Source of the DNA: Algimonas porphyrae
GTDB taxonomy: Bacteria > Pseudomonadota > Alphaproteobacteria > Caulobacterales > Maricaulaceae
Assembly: GCF_041429795.1 (NCBI RefSeq)
Contig: NZ_CP163424.1
Coordinates: 2,730,001-2,794,000 of the forward strand
Direction of reading: 5' to 3'
DNA length: 64,000 bases
Part shown: positions 19,768 to 28,148 of the stretch, in pieces
Layout of the letters: every line of letters begins with the position of its first letter
How positions within the stretch are numbered: position 1 is the stretch's first letter
Position numbers and translations under genes: made by a program
The notes under the pieces: model-generated
Database searches by the model: none
Told to the model about the DNA's origin: nothing
Seen by the model: only the letters and a program-made list of their open reading frames with translations

Positions 19768-20075
19768 GCGATCCGTCCGACCCATCCTGCCGCCTCGATA
19801 CATGGCTGTTCCGTACCCGGCTCTGCAAGTCGCGGCGCGAGGCACAGGGCATTGTTTCCGGCAAGAAGCTCCGACTCACCCGCGCCGGCGATACGATGCG
19901 CGTGACCAAGCCGCATTTTCAGATCCGACCCGGCGATCAGGTCAGCTTCATGCGGCACAGACAGCTCGTTCATGTCGAAATGCTGAGCCCGGGCGCCCGG
20001 CGCGGACCCGCATCCGAAGCGCGCTCACTCTATCTTGATCTGTCGTCTCCGGACGGCACGCAGTCGCCCGGTTGA
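19764..20075 (+). CDS. S4-domain RNA-binding protein (apparent CTG start)
   Basis: Read from the third frame, a 103-residue protein: CRLDTWLFRTRLCKSRREAQ is a textbook S4 domain (Hsp15/RluB-type), then a GKKLRLTRAGDTMRVTKPHF strand set and a C-terminal tail ending in Ser-Pro-Gly. The frame is open from a TAA in the helicase gene, but contains no ATG, GTG or TTG before the S4 domain. The only plausible start is CTG at 19764, which overlaps the helicase TGA as CTGA and has AGGAC about 9 bases upstream. Hsp15 relatives bind stalled 50S-tRNA complexes. Gene callers that require canonical starts would miss it. Translational coupling to the helicase is the likely mode. Confidence 0.8.
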   Translation: MSDPSDPSCRLDTWLFRTRLCKSRREAQGIVSGKKLRLTRAGDTMRVTKPHFQIRPGDQVSFMRHRQLVHVEMLSPGARRGPASEARSLYLDLSSPDGTQSPG

Positions 20076-20107
20076 CACCCTGACGCGACGTCGCCAAAGC
20101 GCCGCCC

Positions 20108-20452
20108 ATGACCTACATCGTCAAAGACGAATGCATTCGCTGCAAGTTCATGGACTGTGTCGAAGTCTGTCCGGTGGACTGCTTCTATGAAGGCGAAAAC
20201 ATGCTCGTCATCCATCCGGATGAGTGCATCGATTGCGGCGTTTGCGAACCCGAATGTCCGGTCGATGCCATCGTACCCGATACGGAAGACGATCCGGACG
20301 GGAAATGGCTGGAAATCAATTCCAAATATGCCGAACTCTGGCCCGTCATCACGATCAAGAAGGAAGCGCCCGCAGACCGGGAGCAGTTCGAAAGCGAGAC
20401 CGGCAAGTTCGAGAAATATTTCTCACCCAAGCCAGGTACAGGCGACGAATAG
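20108..20452 (+). CDS. fdxA: 7Fe ferredoxin FdxA (3Fe-4S plus 4Fe-4S)
   Basis: A 114-residue ferredoxin with nine cysteines. [17 protein letters not shown] and [18 protein letters not shown] hold the ligands for one 3Fe-4S and one 4Fe-4S cluster, as in Azotobacter FdI. The C-terminal tail is the long acidic form. It carries low-potential electrons in the cytoplasm; the partner is not known here. It follows the S4 gene by 32 bases and is followed 3 bases later by a membrane protein gene, so the three are probably cotranscribed. Confidence 0.95.
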   Translation: MTYIVKDECIRCKFMDCVEVCPVDCFYEGENMLVIHPDECIDCGVCEPECPVDAIVPDTEDDPDGKWLEINSKYAELWPVITIKKEAPADREQFESETGKFEKYFSPKPGTGDE

Positions 20453-20455
20453 GTC

Positions 20456-21076
20456 ATGACCCTCGCGGCGCGGCTCAAACCCTGGCACCGCCACAACGCA
20501 CGTCTTCTCCTGATCTTTCTGGCCGCGCACCTGTTGAGCCATCTGGCCGCAATATTCGGGCCTGACAGCCAAGCTGCCGTGATGAACGCCGCGCGGGCCG
20601 TCTACCGGACGCCTGTCATCGAAATCCCCTTGATCGGGCTGTTCATTGCACAAGTCGGCCTGGGTCTGATCATGGTCTGGCCGCGTATCCGCCAGAGCCA
20701 GAAACCCCTCTGGTCCTGGATTCAGATCGTCAGCGGCATCTATCTGGCTGTCTTCATCCTCAACCATATCTTTCTGGGGATTCTGCGCGGTCGTACATTT
20801 GACGGCGTCGAAACTGGGTTTCACTTTGTCGCCGCGACCCTGGTGACAGCTCCGATAAAATACGGTTTCATCCCCTATTATTTCCTCGCCATCGTTGCTC
20901 TGTTTGCGCATCTGGCAGCCGCTCTGCACTGGTCAGGCCGGTCCACCCGTATAACGCGCGGCCTGATCATTCTCGGCGTCACCATCGCATCTCTCGTCAC
21001 GGCATCTTATGCAGGACTATTCTACCCGATCGAGCTTCCGGACGCATATAACGCCTATCTGGATAAGGCGTTTTGA
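20456..21076 (+). CDS. Five-helix His-rich membrane protein, possible heme b protein
   Basis: A 206-residue integral membrane protein with about five helices. His residues lie at the helix ends and inside them: HLLSHL (helix 1), ILNHIF (helix 3), FHFVAATL and LFAHLAAALHWSG (helix 4). This spacing is like heme b ligands in the transmembrane subunit of succinate dehydrogenase/fumarate reductase. The neighbouring ferredoxin would fit a redox role, but no full motif of a known family was recognised. It is not usually between fdxA and carD, so it may mark the left end of an insert. Confidence 0.6.
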   Translation: MTLAARLKPWHRHNARLLLIFLAAHLLSHLAAIFGPDSQAAVMNAARAVYRTPVIEIPLIGLFIAQVGLGLIMVWPRIRQSQKPLWSWIQIVSGIYLAVFILNHIFLGILRGRTFDGVETGFHFVAATLVTAPIKYGFIPYYFLAIVALFAHLAAALHWSGRSTRITRGLIILGVTIASLVTASYAGLFYPIELPDAYNAYLDKAF

Positions 21077-21161
21077 ACCGCCAATGTCCGTGCGACGTGA
21101 CGTCTGACGACAAATTCAGACCGAGACGCGCAACCCAAGGATAGTCCGGTCCGTTTCGATG

Positions 21162-21820
21162 TCAGAGAGAACGACCGACATGCTGCGCGACGTGATCCGG
21201 AACATCAGTTTTGTTCGCGTCTGAGCGACAGGTTTCAACAGCGTCGAAGCGGTGGCGTAAGGGCAGAATGTCGATCCAGATCGGATGATCCTTGTCATCC
21301 TGATCTACGCTGGGCGGTCCGGTCCTGACTTTAGCGGCGTACTCCTTGATAGCCATGCGGACGATCAGAGTCCTTTTGAGTTCCTGCTTTTAACCGGTCG
21401 CAGTGCGTCCCACCGCCCCGGGAAATGCTCCTCCATAAACTGGCGCAGACTGGCAATCTTGGCGTCCGGTTCCGTTACGGCTTCTGCTTGCCCAACCAGC
21501 ATGACGGATCGATAGTTTGCAGAAAGGTGAAAGGCAGATTTCGCCGTGACCAGCCCATCCAGATGCGTCACGCTGATGCAGACTTGCGCGCCGACGACCG
21601 ATTTCATGGCCCGACTGGCAGTCGATCCATGCCAGTATATGAAGTCACCCTCTCGCCAGTATATCATCGACGTCACGATCGGCTCACCGTCATGGACATA
21701 CTCGATATGGGCCAGTTAACCGCTATCCAGAATGACGTTCACAGTCGTACGGTCATTATGACCGAGTTGGTGCGCCCGGCGCAGACGGACTTTATCGTCA
21801 GGCTTTGCAAGTTCAGTCAT
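21162..21820 (-). pseudogene. FMN-binding split-barrel (pyridoxamine 5'-phosphate oxidase family), two lesions
   Basis: Read on the minus strand from ATG 21820, the first 34 codons are coherent (KVRLRRAHQLGHNDRTTVN and onward), then TAA occurs at 21718-21716. The same frame continues with family sequence: TSMIYWREGDFIYWHGSTAS, RAMKSVVGAQVCISVTHLDG, FHLSANYRSVMLVGQAE. Near 21381-21392 the reading shifts by one base, after which ELKRTLIVRMAIKEYAAKV and DILPLRHRF continue in another frame to the stop at 21162. Apart from these two lesions the family layout looks complete. The ATG overlaps the stop of the PLP decarboxylase as ATGA, so the two were a coupled operon. Could also be sequencing errors, but two independent ones would be needed. 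Confidence 0.75.
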
Positions 21821-23178
21821 TTCTGGCTCTCATGATAAGCATTGGTCATTATTTTCAGGCATGCTGTTACGTCGTCTTCGGTGGTGGCTGCAGACGACAC
21901 GCTGATCCGCATGGCATAGTGACCCTTCCAGTGTGTCGGACCTAACCAGAGCTGCCCAGAATCCTGAATATATTTCAAGGCCCGGCGAGTTTGCGCTTCG
22001 TCATCTGCGACAAAGACGATCTGGTTCAGCACCACATCATTGAGTATTTTGTATCCAGCCTGTCTCAGCCCTTCGGCAAAGTGCTGCGCATGAGCACATG
22101 AACGGTCCACAATCGAAGCGACGCCGTTCGCGCCCAAAGTTTTCAGAACAGCCCAGAATTCGATGCCGCGTGCTCGGCGGCTCAATTCAGGCGTAAAATT
22201 GTTAGGTTGGCGATTGGCATCCTTCATTAGATAGGTCGCATCGACCCCGAACACGTCATGAACGGCCTCACTGTCACGGCAAAAGTAAACGGCCGAATCC
22301 TGTGTCAGGTTAGGCCATTTATGACCATCCACACTCCACGAATCTGCCAGGTCTATACCTGACGTCAAATGCGCCTTGTCTTGACTGGTGCGCGCCCACA
22401 ATCCGAATGCCCCGTCCACATGTACCCAGGCCCCTACCGCTCGCGCCATCTCGCAGACGGTTTCGAAATCATCAAATGCGCCTGAATTGATATTTCCAGC
22501 CTGCAACATCACAATGGTCAGTGGGTCCAGCCGGGGCATGGCGGACGGAATGATGCGGCCCTGATCATCAACCGGGCAATATTCGATCTGATCCGTTCCG
22601 ATGCCAGCATATCCGAGGGCGGCAATGTTCGTCGGATGGATTTCCTCGCTCATCACGACCCGCAACCGTGGGGCATTGGTCAGACCGGACTTTTTGACGT
22701 CATAACCCTGTCGATTGAGAAGGCTGGACCGGGCTGCGGCGAGGGAGGAATAGGTCGCCATCGTCGCTCCGGTGACAAAGCCGAAGGCCGCGTCACGGGG
22801 CAGATCCAGAAGCTCCAGCAGCCATCCACCTGCAATCACCTCCAATTCACCAGCAATGGGCGACAAGAGCCAGCTTCCGGCATTCTGGTCCCATGTGGAC
22901 GCCAGCCAACTGGCCGCAACAGACACAGGCAAAGCCCCGCCAACGACGAAGCCGAAAAAACGCCCGCCCGTCGTCGCGACGGTATTGGGTGATCCGATAT
23001 CGTGCAGCCTGTCGATGACTGCGATTTCGTCCTCGCCCTCGATCGGGAGTGGCCCGTGCAGTGTTTTCAATCGCGCCAGACTCGCCGCATCCGGCATGAC
23101 CGGCCGCGCGGACAGGGATTGTCTGTAATCATGGCTGGCCTTACTGGCGGTATCGAAAACGGTCTTCTGATGGGGCAC
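21817..23178 (-). CDS. PLP-dependent group II decarboxylase (aromatic amino acid/glutamate decarboxylase family)
   Basis: A 453-residue decarboxylase from GTG 23178 with AAGGAG 8 bases upstream. The PLP lysine is in SVDGHKWPN, and the fold-type I signs are VHVDGAFGLWA and the early FFGFVVGGALPVS. Family members remove CO2 from amino acids such as DOPA, tyrosine, glutamate or diaminobutyrate; the substrate cannot be told from sequence alone. It is divergent from a GlxA-type regulator and is followed by a coupled, now broken FMN-binding gene. The pair may belong to a small catabolic or amine-forming operon. Confidence 0.87.
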   Translation of the reverse strand: MPHQKTVFDTASKASHDYRQSLSARPVMPDAASLARLKTLHGPLPIEGEDEIAVIDRLHDIGSPNTVATTGGRFFGFVVGGALPVSVAASWLASTWDQNAGSWLLSPIAGELEVIAGGWLLELLDLPRDAAFGFVTGATMATYSSLAAARSSLLNRQGYDVKKSGLTNAPRLRVVMSEEIHPTNIAALGYAGIGTDQIEYCPVDDQGRIIPSAMPRLDPLTIVMLQAGNINSGAFDDFETVCEMARAVGAWVHVDGAFGLWARTSQDKAHLTSGIDLADSWSVDGHKWPNLTQDSAVYFCRDSEAVHDVFGVDATYLMKDANRQPNNFTPELSRRARGIEFWAVLKTLGANGVASIVDRSCAHAQHFAEGLRQAGYKILNDVVLNQIVFVADDEAQTRRALKYIQDSGQLWLGPTHWKGHYAMRISVSSAATTEDDVTACLKIMTNAYHESQK

Positions 23179-23289
23179 GATCGGATCTCCTTCTCAGACT
23201 GAGAATATGATGAACAGCCGGGCGGCGCTATGTTATGGCTTGACAAAGACCGTGCAAATCTTGCCAAAATCGTCTAACTAAGAGCCTGA

Positions 23290-24288
23290 ATGACAATCTC
23301 TGACCAGAACTCGTTGACAGGACCCAAGGTCGTCGCCTTGGCTTATGATCGCCTCTCGACCTTCGAATTCGGCGTTGCCGTCGAAGTATTCGGACTGACC
23401 CGCCCCGAATTCGGAACGGACTGGTATCGCTTCAGTGTCGCCAGTGCGGACGGCCCGAGAATTGCGGCTATCGGCGGCGTTCAACTTTTCGTTTCGAACG
23501 GTCTCGAAGCTCTTCAGACGGCAGACATTATCGTCTTGCCCGGATGGCGCTCGCCCTATGCGGACGTGCCGAGTGAGTTGATCGCTGCCCTGCAACAGGC
23601 CCAAGCCCGCAATGTCCGGATCGTCGCGATTTGTGGCGGTGCCTATATATTAGCAGCGACAGGCCTCCTCAAAGGGCGCCATGCGACGACGCATTGGCGG
23701 TTCATCGATCACTTCGTTCGGGCCTATCCCGACATCAAACTGGATGACGCCCCGCTCTTTTGCGAAGAGGATAATCTCTATACATCTGCAGGCAGCGCGG
23801 CTGGCATCGATCTGTGTTTGCATGTCGTTCGGCAGGATTATGGGCTCGACAAGGCCAATAGTGTGGCAAGACGGCTGGTTGTGTCGCCCCTGAGAGCCGG
23901 TCAGCAGCAGCAGACGCTGATACAGCCCGTTTTACCTCAGAATAAGCATCACCGCCTATCTCAGACACTTGAAATTCTTAAGGCGGACATGGCGGCAGGT
24001 CACACAATTGACGATGCGGCTAAACTCGCCGGCTTAAGCCCACGGACTTTCATCCGACAGTTTGAAGCCATCACGGGAACCACGTTCGGCAAGTGGATGG
24101 GCCTGCAAAGATATGATCGCGCGGCAGGCCTGCTGCAGGAAACGGACCTGCCCATCGACCTTATTGCCGATGCCTGCGGATACGCGTCGAGCAGTTCGCT
24201 GCGACGCCTGTTCAAGGAGGAAAAAGGCGTGACCCCATCCGCTTTCCGGAAATCACGGAAAGGTCATGTCGCGGCAGCGTCTCTCTAA
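23290..24288 (+). CDS. GlxA/FtrA-type transcriptional regulator (DJ-1/PfpI domain plus AraC HTH)
   Basis: The 332-residue product has an N-terminal DJ-1/PfpI-like domain (residues ~12-190; AICGGAYILAATGLL, where Cys sits at the nucleophile position) and a C-terminal AraC HTH pair (DDAAKLAGLSPRTFIRQFE and LIADACGYASSSSLRRLFKE). Proteins with this layout control amino-acid and amine catabolism genes, e.g. GbdR and ArgR types. It is divergent from the PLP decarboxylase across about 110 bases and is its most likely regulator. Confidence 0.88.
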   Translation: MTISDQNSLTGPKVVALAYDRLSTFEFGVAVEVFGLTRPEFGTDWYRFSVASADGPRIAAIGGVQLFVSNGLEALQTADIIVLPGWRSPYADVPSELIAALQQAQARNVRIVAICGGAYILAATGLLKGRHATTHWRFIDHFVRAYPDIKLDDAPLFCEEDNLYTSAGSAAGIDLCLHVVRQDYGLDKANSVARRLVVSPLRAGQQQQTLIQPVLPQNKHHRLSQTLEILKADMAAGHTIDDAAKLAGLSPRTFIRQFEAITGTTFGKWMGLQRYDRAAGLLQETDLPIDLIADACGYASSSSLRRLFKEEKGVTPSAFRKSRKGHVAAASL

Positions 24289-24372
24289 CTGACGCCAACC
24301 GTCTTACATCACATATCGAAATTGACACTCTGCCGCCAGCTGCGCCCTATTTAACGCTGCGCCGCGACAGAG

Positions 24373-24401
24373 TTGCTTTTGTTGAAAAAATGTGTTATAG
24401 T
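24373..24401 (+). promoter_or_regulatory. Probable sigma-70 promoter of carD
   Basis: TTGCTT (24373-24378) and TATAGT (24396-24401) are separated by exactly 17 bases in a locally AT-rich segment, about 120 bases before the carD ATG. The predicted start near 24408 lies just before the leader hairpin. Confidence 0.6.
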
Positions 24402-24411
24402 ATTGTCATAG

Positions 24412-24449
24412 ACGGCGTTGAGCGTCTCCGAACGGGAGGCTCGCGCCGT
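24412..24449 (+). promoter_or_regulatory. Long hairpin in the carD 5' leader
   Basis: ACGGCG (24412-24417) pairs with CGCCGT (24444-24449), and inside it GAGC and CTCC pair with GCTC and GGAG around a GAAC loop. This gives a stem of about 14 pairs with small bulges, followed by TACTTTT. It sits in the predicted leader between promoter and coding region. It may be a regulatory structure or a weak terminator; function is not known. Confidence 0.45.
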
Positions 24450-24520
24450 TACTTTTGGCTATGACACACGCCGTTCGGCATCTTGCCGAGCGGCCTGATA
24501 ATAACAGGGCTCCTACCAAT

Positions 24521-25120
24521 ATGGCATCCAGGAAAAAAACTGCGAAAAAGAAACCGGTCAGCTTCAAGGTCGGACAGCATGTGATCTATCCGGCCCACGG
24601 CGTCGGCGAAGTGATCGGCATCGAACAGGAAGTGATCGCTGGTTTCGATATTGAAGTCTATGTCGTCAAGTTCGAGCAGGACAAGATGACCCTTCGCGTT
24701 CCGACGACCAAAGCCTCCAACTCAGGCATGCGCGCATTGTCCAACGATCTGATCCTGAAAGATGCGTTCACGACGCTGAAAGGCCGCGCCCGCATAAAGC
24801 GCACCATGTGGTCGCGTCGCGCGCAGGAATATGAAGCGAAAATCAATTCTGGCGACCTGATTCTGGTTGCCGAGGTGGTTCGCGATCTGCACCGCACCGA
24901 CGCCCAGCCCGAACAGTCCTACTCCGAACGGCAGCTTTATGAGCGTTCGCTGGACCGGATGATGCGCGAAGTCGCGGCCATCCGCAAAAGCTCGCACGAC
25001 GCCGCCATGGCTGATATTCTCGACACGCTGGCCAAAGCGCGTTCGCGTCAGGCTGCCAAGGCAGCGAAACAGGCCGAAGCGGAAGGCAATGATAATGGGG
25101 AAAACGAAGCCGCAGCCTAG
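24521..25120 (+). CDS. carD: CarD/CdnL-family transcription regulator
   Basis: ATG 24521 (MASRKKTAKKK) gives a 199-residue protein; an upstream in-frame start at 24455 would translate the leader. The RNA-polymerase-interacting domain is clear: FKVGQHVIYPAHGVGEVIG followed by VYVVKFEQDKMTLRVPTTKA. The C-terminal helical DNA-binding part includes MWSRRAQEYEAKINSGDL and EVVRDLHR. The C-terminal end is Ala/Lys/Glu-rich. CarD/CdnL binds the RNAP beta subunit and stabilises open complexes at rRNA and growth genes; in Caulobacter it is needed for normal growth. A strong terminator follows. Confidence 0.93.
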   Translation: MASRKKTAKKKPVSFKVGQHVIYPAHGVGEVIGIEQEVIAGFDIEVYVVKFEQDKMTLRVPTTKASNSGMRALSNDLILKDAFTTLKGRARIKRTMWSRRAQEYEAKINSGDLILVAEVVRDLHRTDAQPEQSYSERQLYERSLDRMMREVAAIRKSSHDAAMADILDTLAKARSRQAAKAAKQAEAEGNDNGENEAAA

Positions 25121-25166
25121 CCTTGCTGGGCGATAGTGCCGACCTCACGATCTGTCTTTGTGATGA

Positions 25167-25192
25167 AGCCTCCGCTTGTGCGGGGGCTTTTT
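25167..25192 (+). terminator. Rho-independent terminator of carD
   Basis: AGCCTCCGC and GCGGGGGCT form a 9-bp stem (one G-T pair) around TTGT, followed by a run of T residues, about 47 bases after the carD stop. Confidence 0.9.
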
Positions 25193-25245
25193 CATGCCAG
25201 AGTGGCGCTAAAACGCCTAAGAGGTTGGGGATCGAAGTCGGTATT

Positions 25246-26871
25246 ATGACAATTTTTCGTGGGAAGACCGTAGATTTCGCACTCGCAGGCCTCTGCTCGG
25301 TTATGCTGCTGGCAGCTTGCGGTGGCGGTGGATCATCATCTCAGTCTGCCCCGCCGCCTGTTTCCCAACCGGGTGGGAATGTCTGGACACAGGGCCAGTT
25401 TGCAGCCGCGTCCCAATTCAAGGACCTGTGTGCGGCGCCGCGCTCCGGCTCGGACCTGAACGGCAACGCATTTTCAGACCGCGCGGGCACACTGTCGGAC
25501 GAGCTGTTCTGGCTGCGATCCTGGTCTGACGAGACCTATCTCTGGTACAATGAAATCACCGACCGCAATCCTAACGGCTTCACCGACAGGCTGGCCTATT
25601 TCGACGAGCTGAAAACGACCGCGACGACCGCGTCTGGCAATCCCAGGGACCGCTTTCATTTTACCTATGACAGCGAAGACTGGCTGCGCCTGACCACTTC
25701 CGGGGCCAGCGCGTCCTATGGAGCGCGCTTTGCCTTGGTCGCCAGTTCGCCGCCGCGCGACATTCGCGTCGCCTTTATCGAACCGGGCAGCCCCGCCGCG
25801 ACGGCCGGTCTGAGCCGCGGCATGAAAGTCATTACGGTCAACGGTGTCGACGCCGTCAACGGAACCGACACAAACGCGCTGAATGCGGGGCTGTTTCCCG
25901 ACGGAGGTGGCGAAACCTATGCGTTCGAGTTCCAACGGCTGGACGGCACACGGTTTACGACATCTCTGACATCGGCCATCGTGACAGCGGACCCGGTGAA
26001 TGCCGTGTCGGTCCTGACCCAGAATGGGCGGCGCTATGGCTATATCCATTTCACGACCTTCTCACCGCGGACAGCGGAAGAAGCGCTGTTTGACGCGTTC
26101 GACCAGTTACAGGCCGCGAACATCGACGATCTGGTTCTGGACCTACGCTATAATGGCGGCGGCCTGCTCGCGATCGCGTCACAGCTCAGCTATATGGTGG
26201 CCGGACCAGACCGGACGCGCGGCCGTAACTTCGAAACCCTGCAATTCAACAACAAGGCTAACGGCATTAATCCCGTCACGGGCAACAGGATCACGCCGAC
26301 CCCATTCTACAGCAATGGCCAGAACTTTACCGTGGCCTCATCGCGCAGCGCGCCCAGCGTGTCCAAGCCGCGCGTCTTCGTCCTGACGACGGGACGCACC
26401 TGCTCCGCGTCAGAGGCCGTGATGAACGGGCTGCGCGGGATCGATGTTGACGTCATTCAGATCGGCGAGCGAACCTGCGGCAAGCCCTACGGCTTCTACG
26501 CTACGGATAATTGCGGCATCACCTATTTCACCATCCAGTTTCGCGGTGTGAACGACAAGAATTTCGGAGACTATGCGGATGGGTTCGCCCCGGGTGAGGC
26601 TCCGAGTTCGCTCGGCGATGTCATGCCGGGCTGTCAGATCAGCGACGATTTCGGCCACGCCCTCGGCGATACGGATGAAGCCTTGTTCGCTACGGCTATC
26701 GCCTATGCCGAAACCGGCACATGTCCGGCAGGCACCGTTCCCAACCGGAAGATCGATGGCCCTGCCGACCTTGCGCAGACATTAGGCCACACGGACCCGG
26801 CACTGGACCTGACGCGCGATCCACGTATTCAGGCCCGCGAACTCGCCGAGACGTGGGACGCGCGTGAATGA
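25246..26871 (+). CDS. S41-family peptidase lipoprotein with PDZ domain
   Basis: ATG 25246 gives a lipoprotein signal peptide with lipobox LLAAC followed by Gly and Ser linker; the longer frame upstream runs through the carD terminator. The 541-residue protein has an N-terminal region, a PDZ-like domain (residues ~155-245, VAFIEPGSPAATAGLSRGMK) and an S41 protease domain with LDLRYNGGGLL, the Ser motif TGRTCSASEAVMNGL and Lys in ERTCGKPYG. It resembles C-terminal processing and tail-specific proteases. Several Cys in the catalytic region may form disulfides, as fits a periplasmic place. The next lipoprotein gene overlaps by ATGA. Confidence 0.88.
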   Translation: MTIFRGKTVDFALAGLCSVMLLAACGGGGSSSQSAPPPVSQPGGNVWTQGQFAAASQFKDLCAAPRSGSDLNGNAFSDRAGTLSDELFWLRSWSDETYLWYNEITDRNPNGFTDRLAYFDELKTTATTASGNPRDRFHFTYDSEDWLRLTTSGASASYGARFALVASSPPRDIRVAFIEPGSPAATAGLSRGMKVITVNGVDAVNGTDTNALNAGLFPDGGGETYAFEFQRLDGTRFTTSLTSAIVTADPVNAVSVLTQNGRRYGYIHFTTFSPRTAEEALFDAFDQLQAANIDDLVLDLRYNGGGLLAIASQLSYMVAGPDRTRGRNFETLQFNNKANGINPVTGNRITPTPFYSNGQNFTVASSRSAPSVSKPRVFVLTTGRTCSASEAVMNGLRGIDVDVIQIGERTCGKPYGFYATDNCGITYFTIQFRGVNDKNFGDYADGFAPGEAPSSLGDVMPGCQISDDFGHALGDTDEALFATAIAYAETGTCPAGTVPNRKIDGPADLAQTLGHTDPALDLTRDPRIQARELAETWDARE

Positions 26872-27269
26872 CGGGCTTGCGCCCGATCGCTCTGCTTGGA
26901 CTTGCCGGGCTCATCGGCCTGTCGGGATGTGCGTCGGCACCAGCCACGACCGGTGAAACGGTTCAGCCCGCCATCCTGTCCGATGTGTCGGATAGCCGAA
27001 CCCGGACCCTGATCCGGGTTCATGTCAGGGATGGTCTGGGATCCGGCTATCTCGCAGATATTGATGCGCTGGCCACGTCCGACCGGATGATGGCGCGGGA
27101 CAATGGCCGTAGTCAGGCTCGCGGCGCGCGCCTGCCTTTGCCCGATCGGATTTTTCGCCTGGAAATCCTCCGTACCGCCGATGGCGTTGTCTGTCGCCTT
27201 GTTTCCGATCCGCCGGATATTAACGCGTTGATCCTGCCGCCCGATATCGGCTGCGAGCCTGCGGTCTAG
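26868..27269 (+). CDS. Small lipoprotein of unknown function
   Basis: The 133-residue product begins with a hydrophobic segment and lipobox LSGC. The mature domain has RTLIRVHVRDGLGSGYLADI, LPLPDRIFRLEILRT and a Cys-containing VVCRLVSDPPD, with no family I recognise. It overlaps the S41 gene as ATGA, so it is likely translated with it, possibly as a partner or inhibitor. Its stop shares CTAG with the stop of the convergent nuclease-fold gene. Confidence 0.65.
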   Translation: MTGLRPIALLGLAGLIGLSGCASAPATTGETVQPAILSDVSDSRTRTLIRVHVRDGLGSGYLADIDALATSDRMMARDNGRSQARGARLPLPDRIFRLEILRTADGVVCRLVSDPPDINALILPPDIGCEPAV

Positions 27270-28093
27270 CTCAGTACCTCGATCCGGGCCGGGTGACTGG
27301 CCCAGATCATCGGCCCGTTGGTGAGCTCGATCCAGCCGCGCACGCGGATCCGCGCCCCTTCCAGGTCGACCGGATCGAATTCGGTGAACCGCTTGCGGTG
27401 CTTCTTTGCCACGGCGACGGTGAAGTCCGTTCGGTAATCGGCTCCAAAATTCAGATAGGCGCGCCCCCTGACATCCGCCGTCGAGGTCACAATACCTTCG
27501 ACGATCTGCAGACTGTCGACATGCTGGGCGAGGGCGTTGGGCTCCGGACCGCGAATCCGGTAGGTCGCATCGCTCCAAAGGCCACGCCCCAGCTGCCGCG
27601 CTTCAGCCTCCAGCGCGTATAGTGTGTCCACATCCAGCACCTCGTCCGGCCAGCTATAGACCCGGGCCAGCCCTAGCCGGACCATCTCGGCCTGAACCCA
27701 CAGATCATTCCCACCGGCAGGGCTCAGCGTGTGAAGCTGAGCCAATGCGCGGCCATAACGGTCGCGTGGATCACCGCCATAGGACAGGCGAACCTCTCGT
27801 CCGCGGACCAGCCCGGCCAGGCCTTCACGCGCCTCACGGGCAAACGGATCGTCCCTGCGAGGCGTTGCGATCCCAGCCAGACGGACCCGGAGCCCGCTAT
27901 CCAGATTGACAACGTCACCGCTGGGAACAGTTTTGACCCGTCCGGACTCGCCGGGTTTCAGGTCCGCCGCCTTCATGCCGCTGGCAATGGAGAGGGTCAG
28001 CGCCGCGCCGCCGATCAGGGCGGCCCTGCGGGTGGTGCGCAGGCGGATATCGTAGCGGGACGGCACGATCCGGACGCTAACGGCCCGAGCCAC
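27266..28093 (-). CDS. Thermonuclease-fold (SNase-like) exported protein with altered active site
   Basis: The 275-residue protein has an N-terminal signal (twin-Arg RRAALIGGAALTLSIASG, possibly Tat-type) and an SNase-like domain near residues 50-165. Against staphylococcal nuclease, the conserved VRLAGIATPR region keeps the Arg but has Ala and Arg where the Ca-binding Asp40 and base Glu43 would be. The second Arg in DRYGRALAQL is kept. A second domain of ~90 residues follows (FNFGADYRTDFTVAV-type OB-like strands; DLEGARIRVRGWIELTNGPM). It probably is not an active nuclease of the usual kind and may bind nucleic acid or another ligand. Confidence 0.78.
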   Translation of the reverse strand: MARAVSVRIVPSRYDIRLRTTRRAALIGGAALTLSIASGMKAADLKPGESGRVKTVPSGDVVNLDSGLRVRLAGIATPRRDDPFAREAREGLAGLVRGREVRLSYGGDPRDRYGRALAQLHTLSPAGGNDLWVQAEMVRLGLARVYSWPDEVLDVDTLYALEAEARQLGRGLWSDATYRIRGPEPNALAQHVDSLQIVEGIVTSTADVRGRAYLNFGADYRTDFTVAVAKKHRKRFTEFDPVDLEGARIRVRGWIELTNGPMIWASHPARIEVLS

Positions 28094-28148
28094 AACTGTC
28101 GAATCCGTCTTGGCGGTTGATCCGCGCTTGGCTAGGCAGCGGACCTGC

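Noticed and set aside
24455-24520. Upstream extension of CarD
   Set aside because: The added residues are not CarD-like and fall in the leader just after the hairpin; ATG 24521 fits the family start.
25123-25245. Upstream extension of the S41 protease
   Set aside because: It would translate through the carD terminator and would bury the lipoprotein signal peptide.
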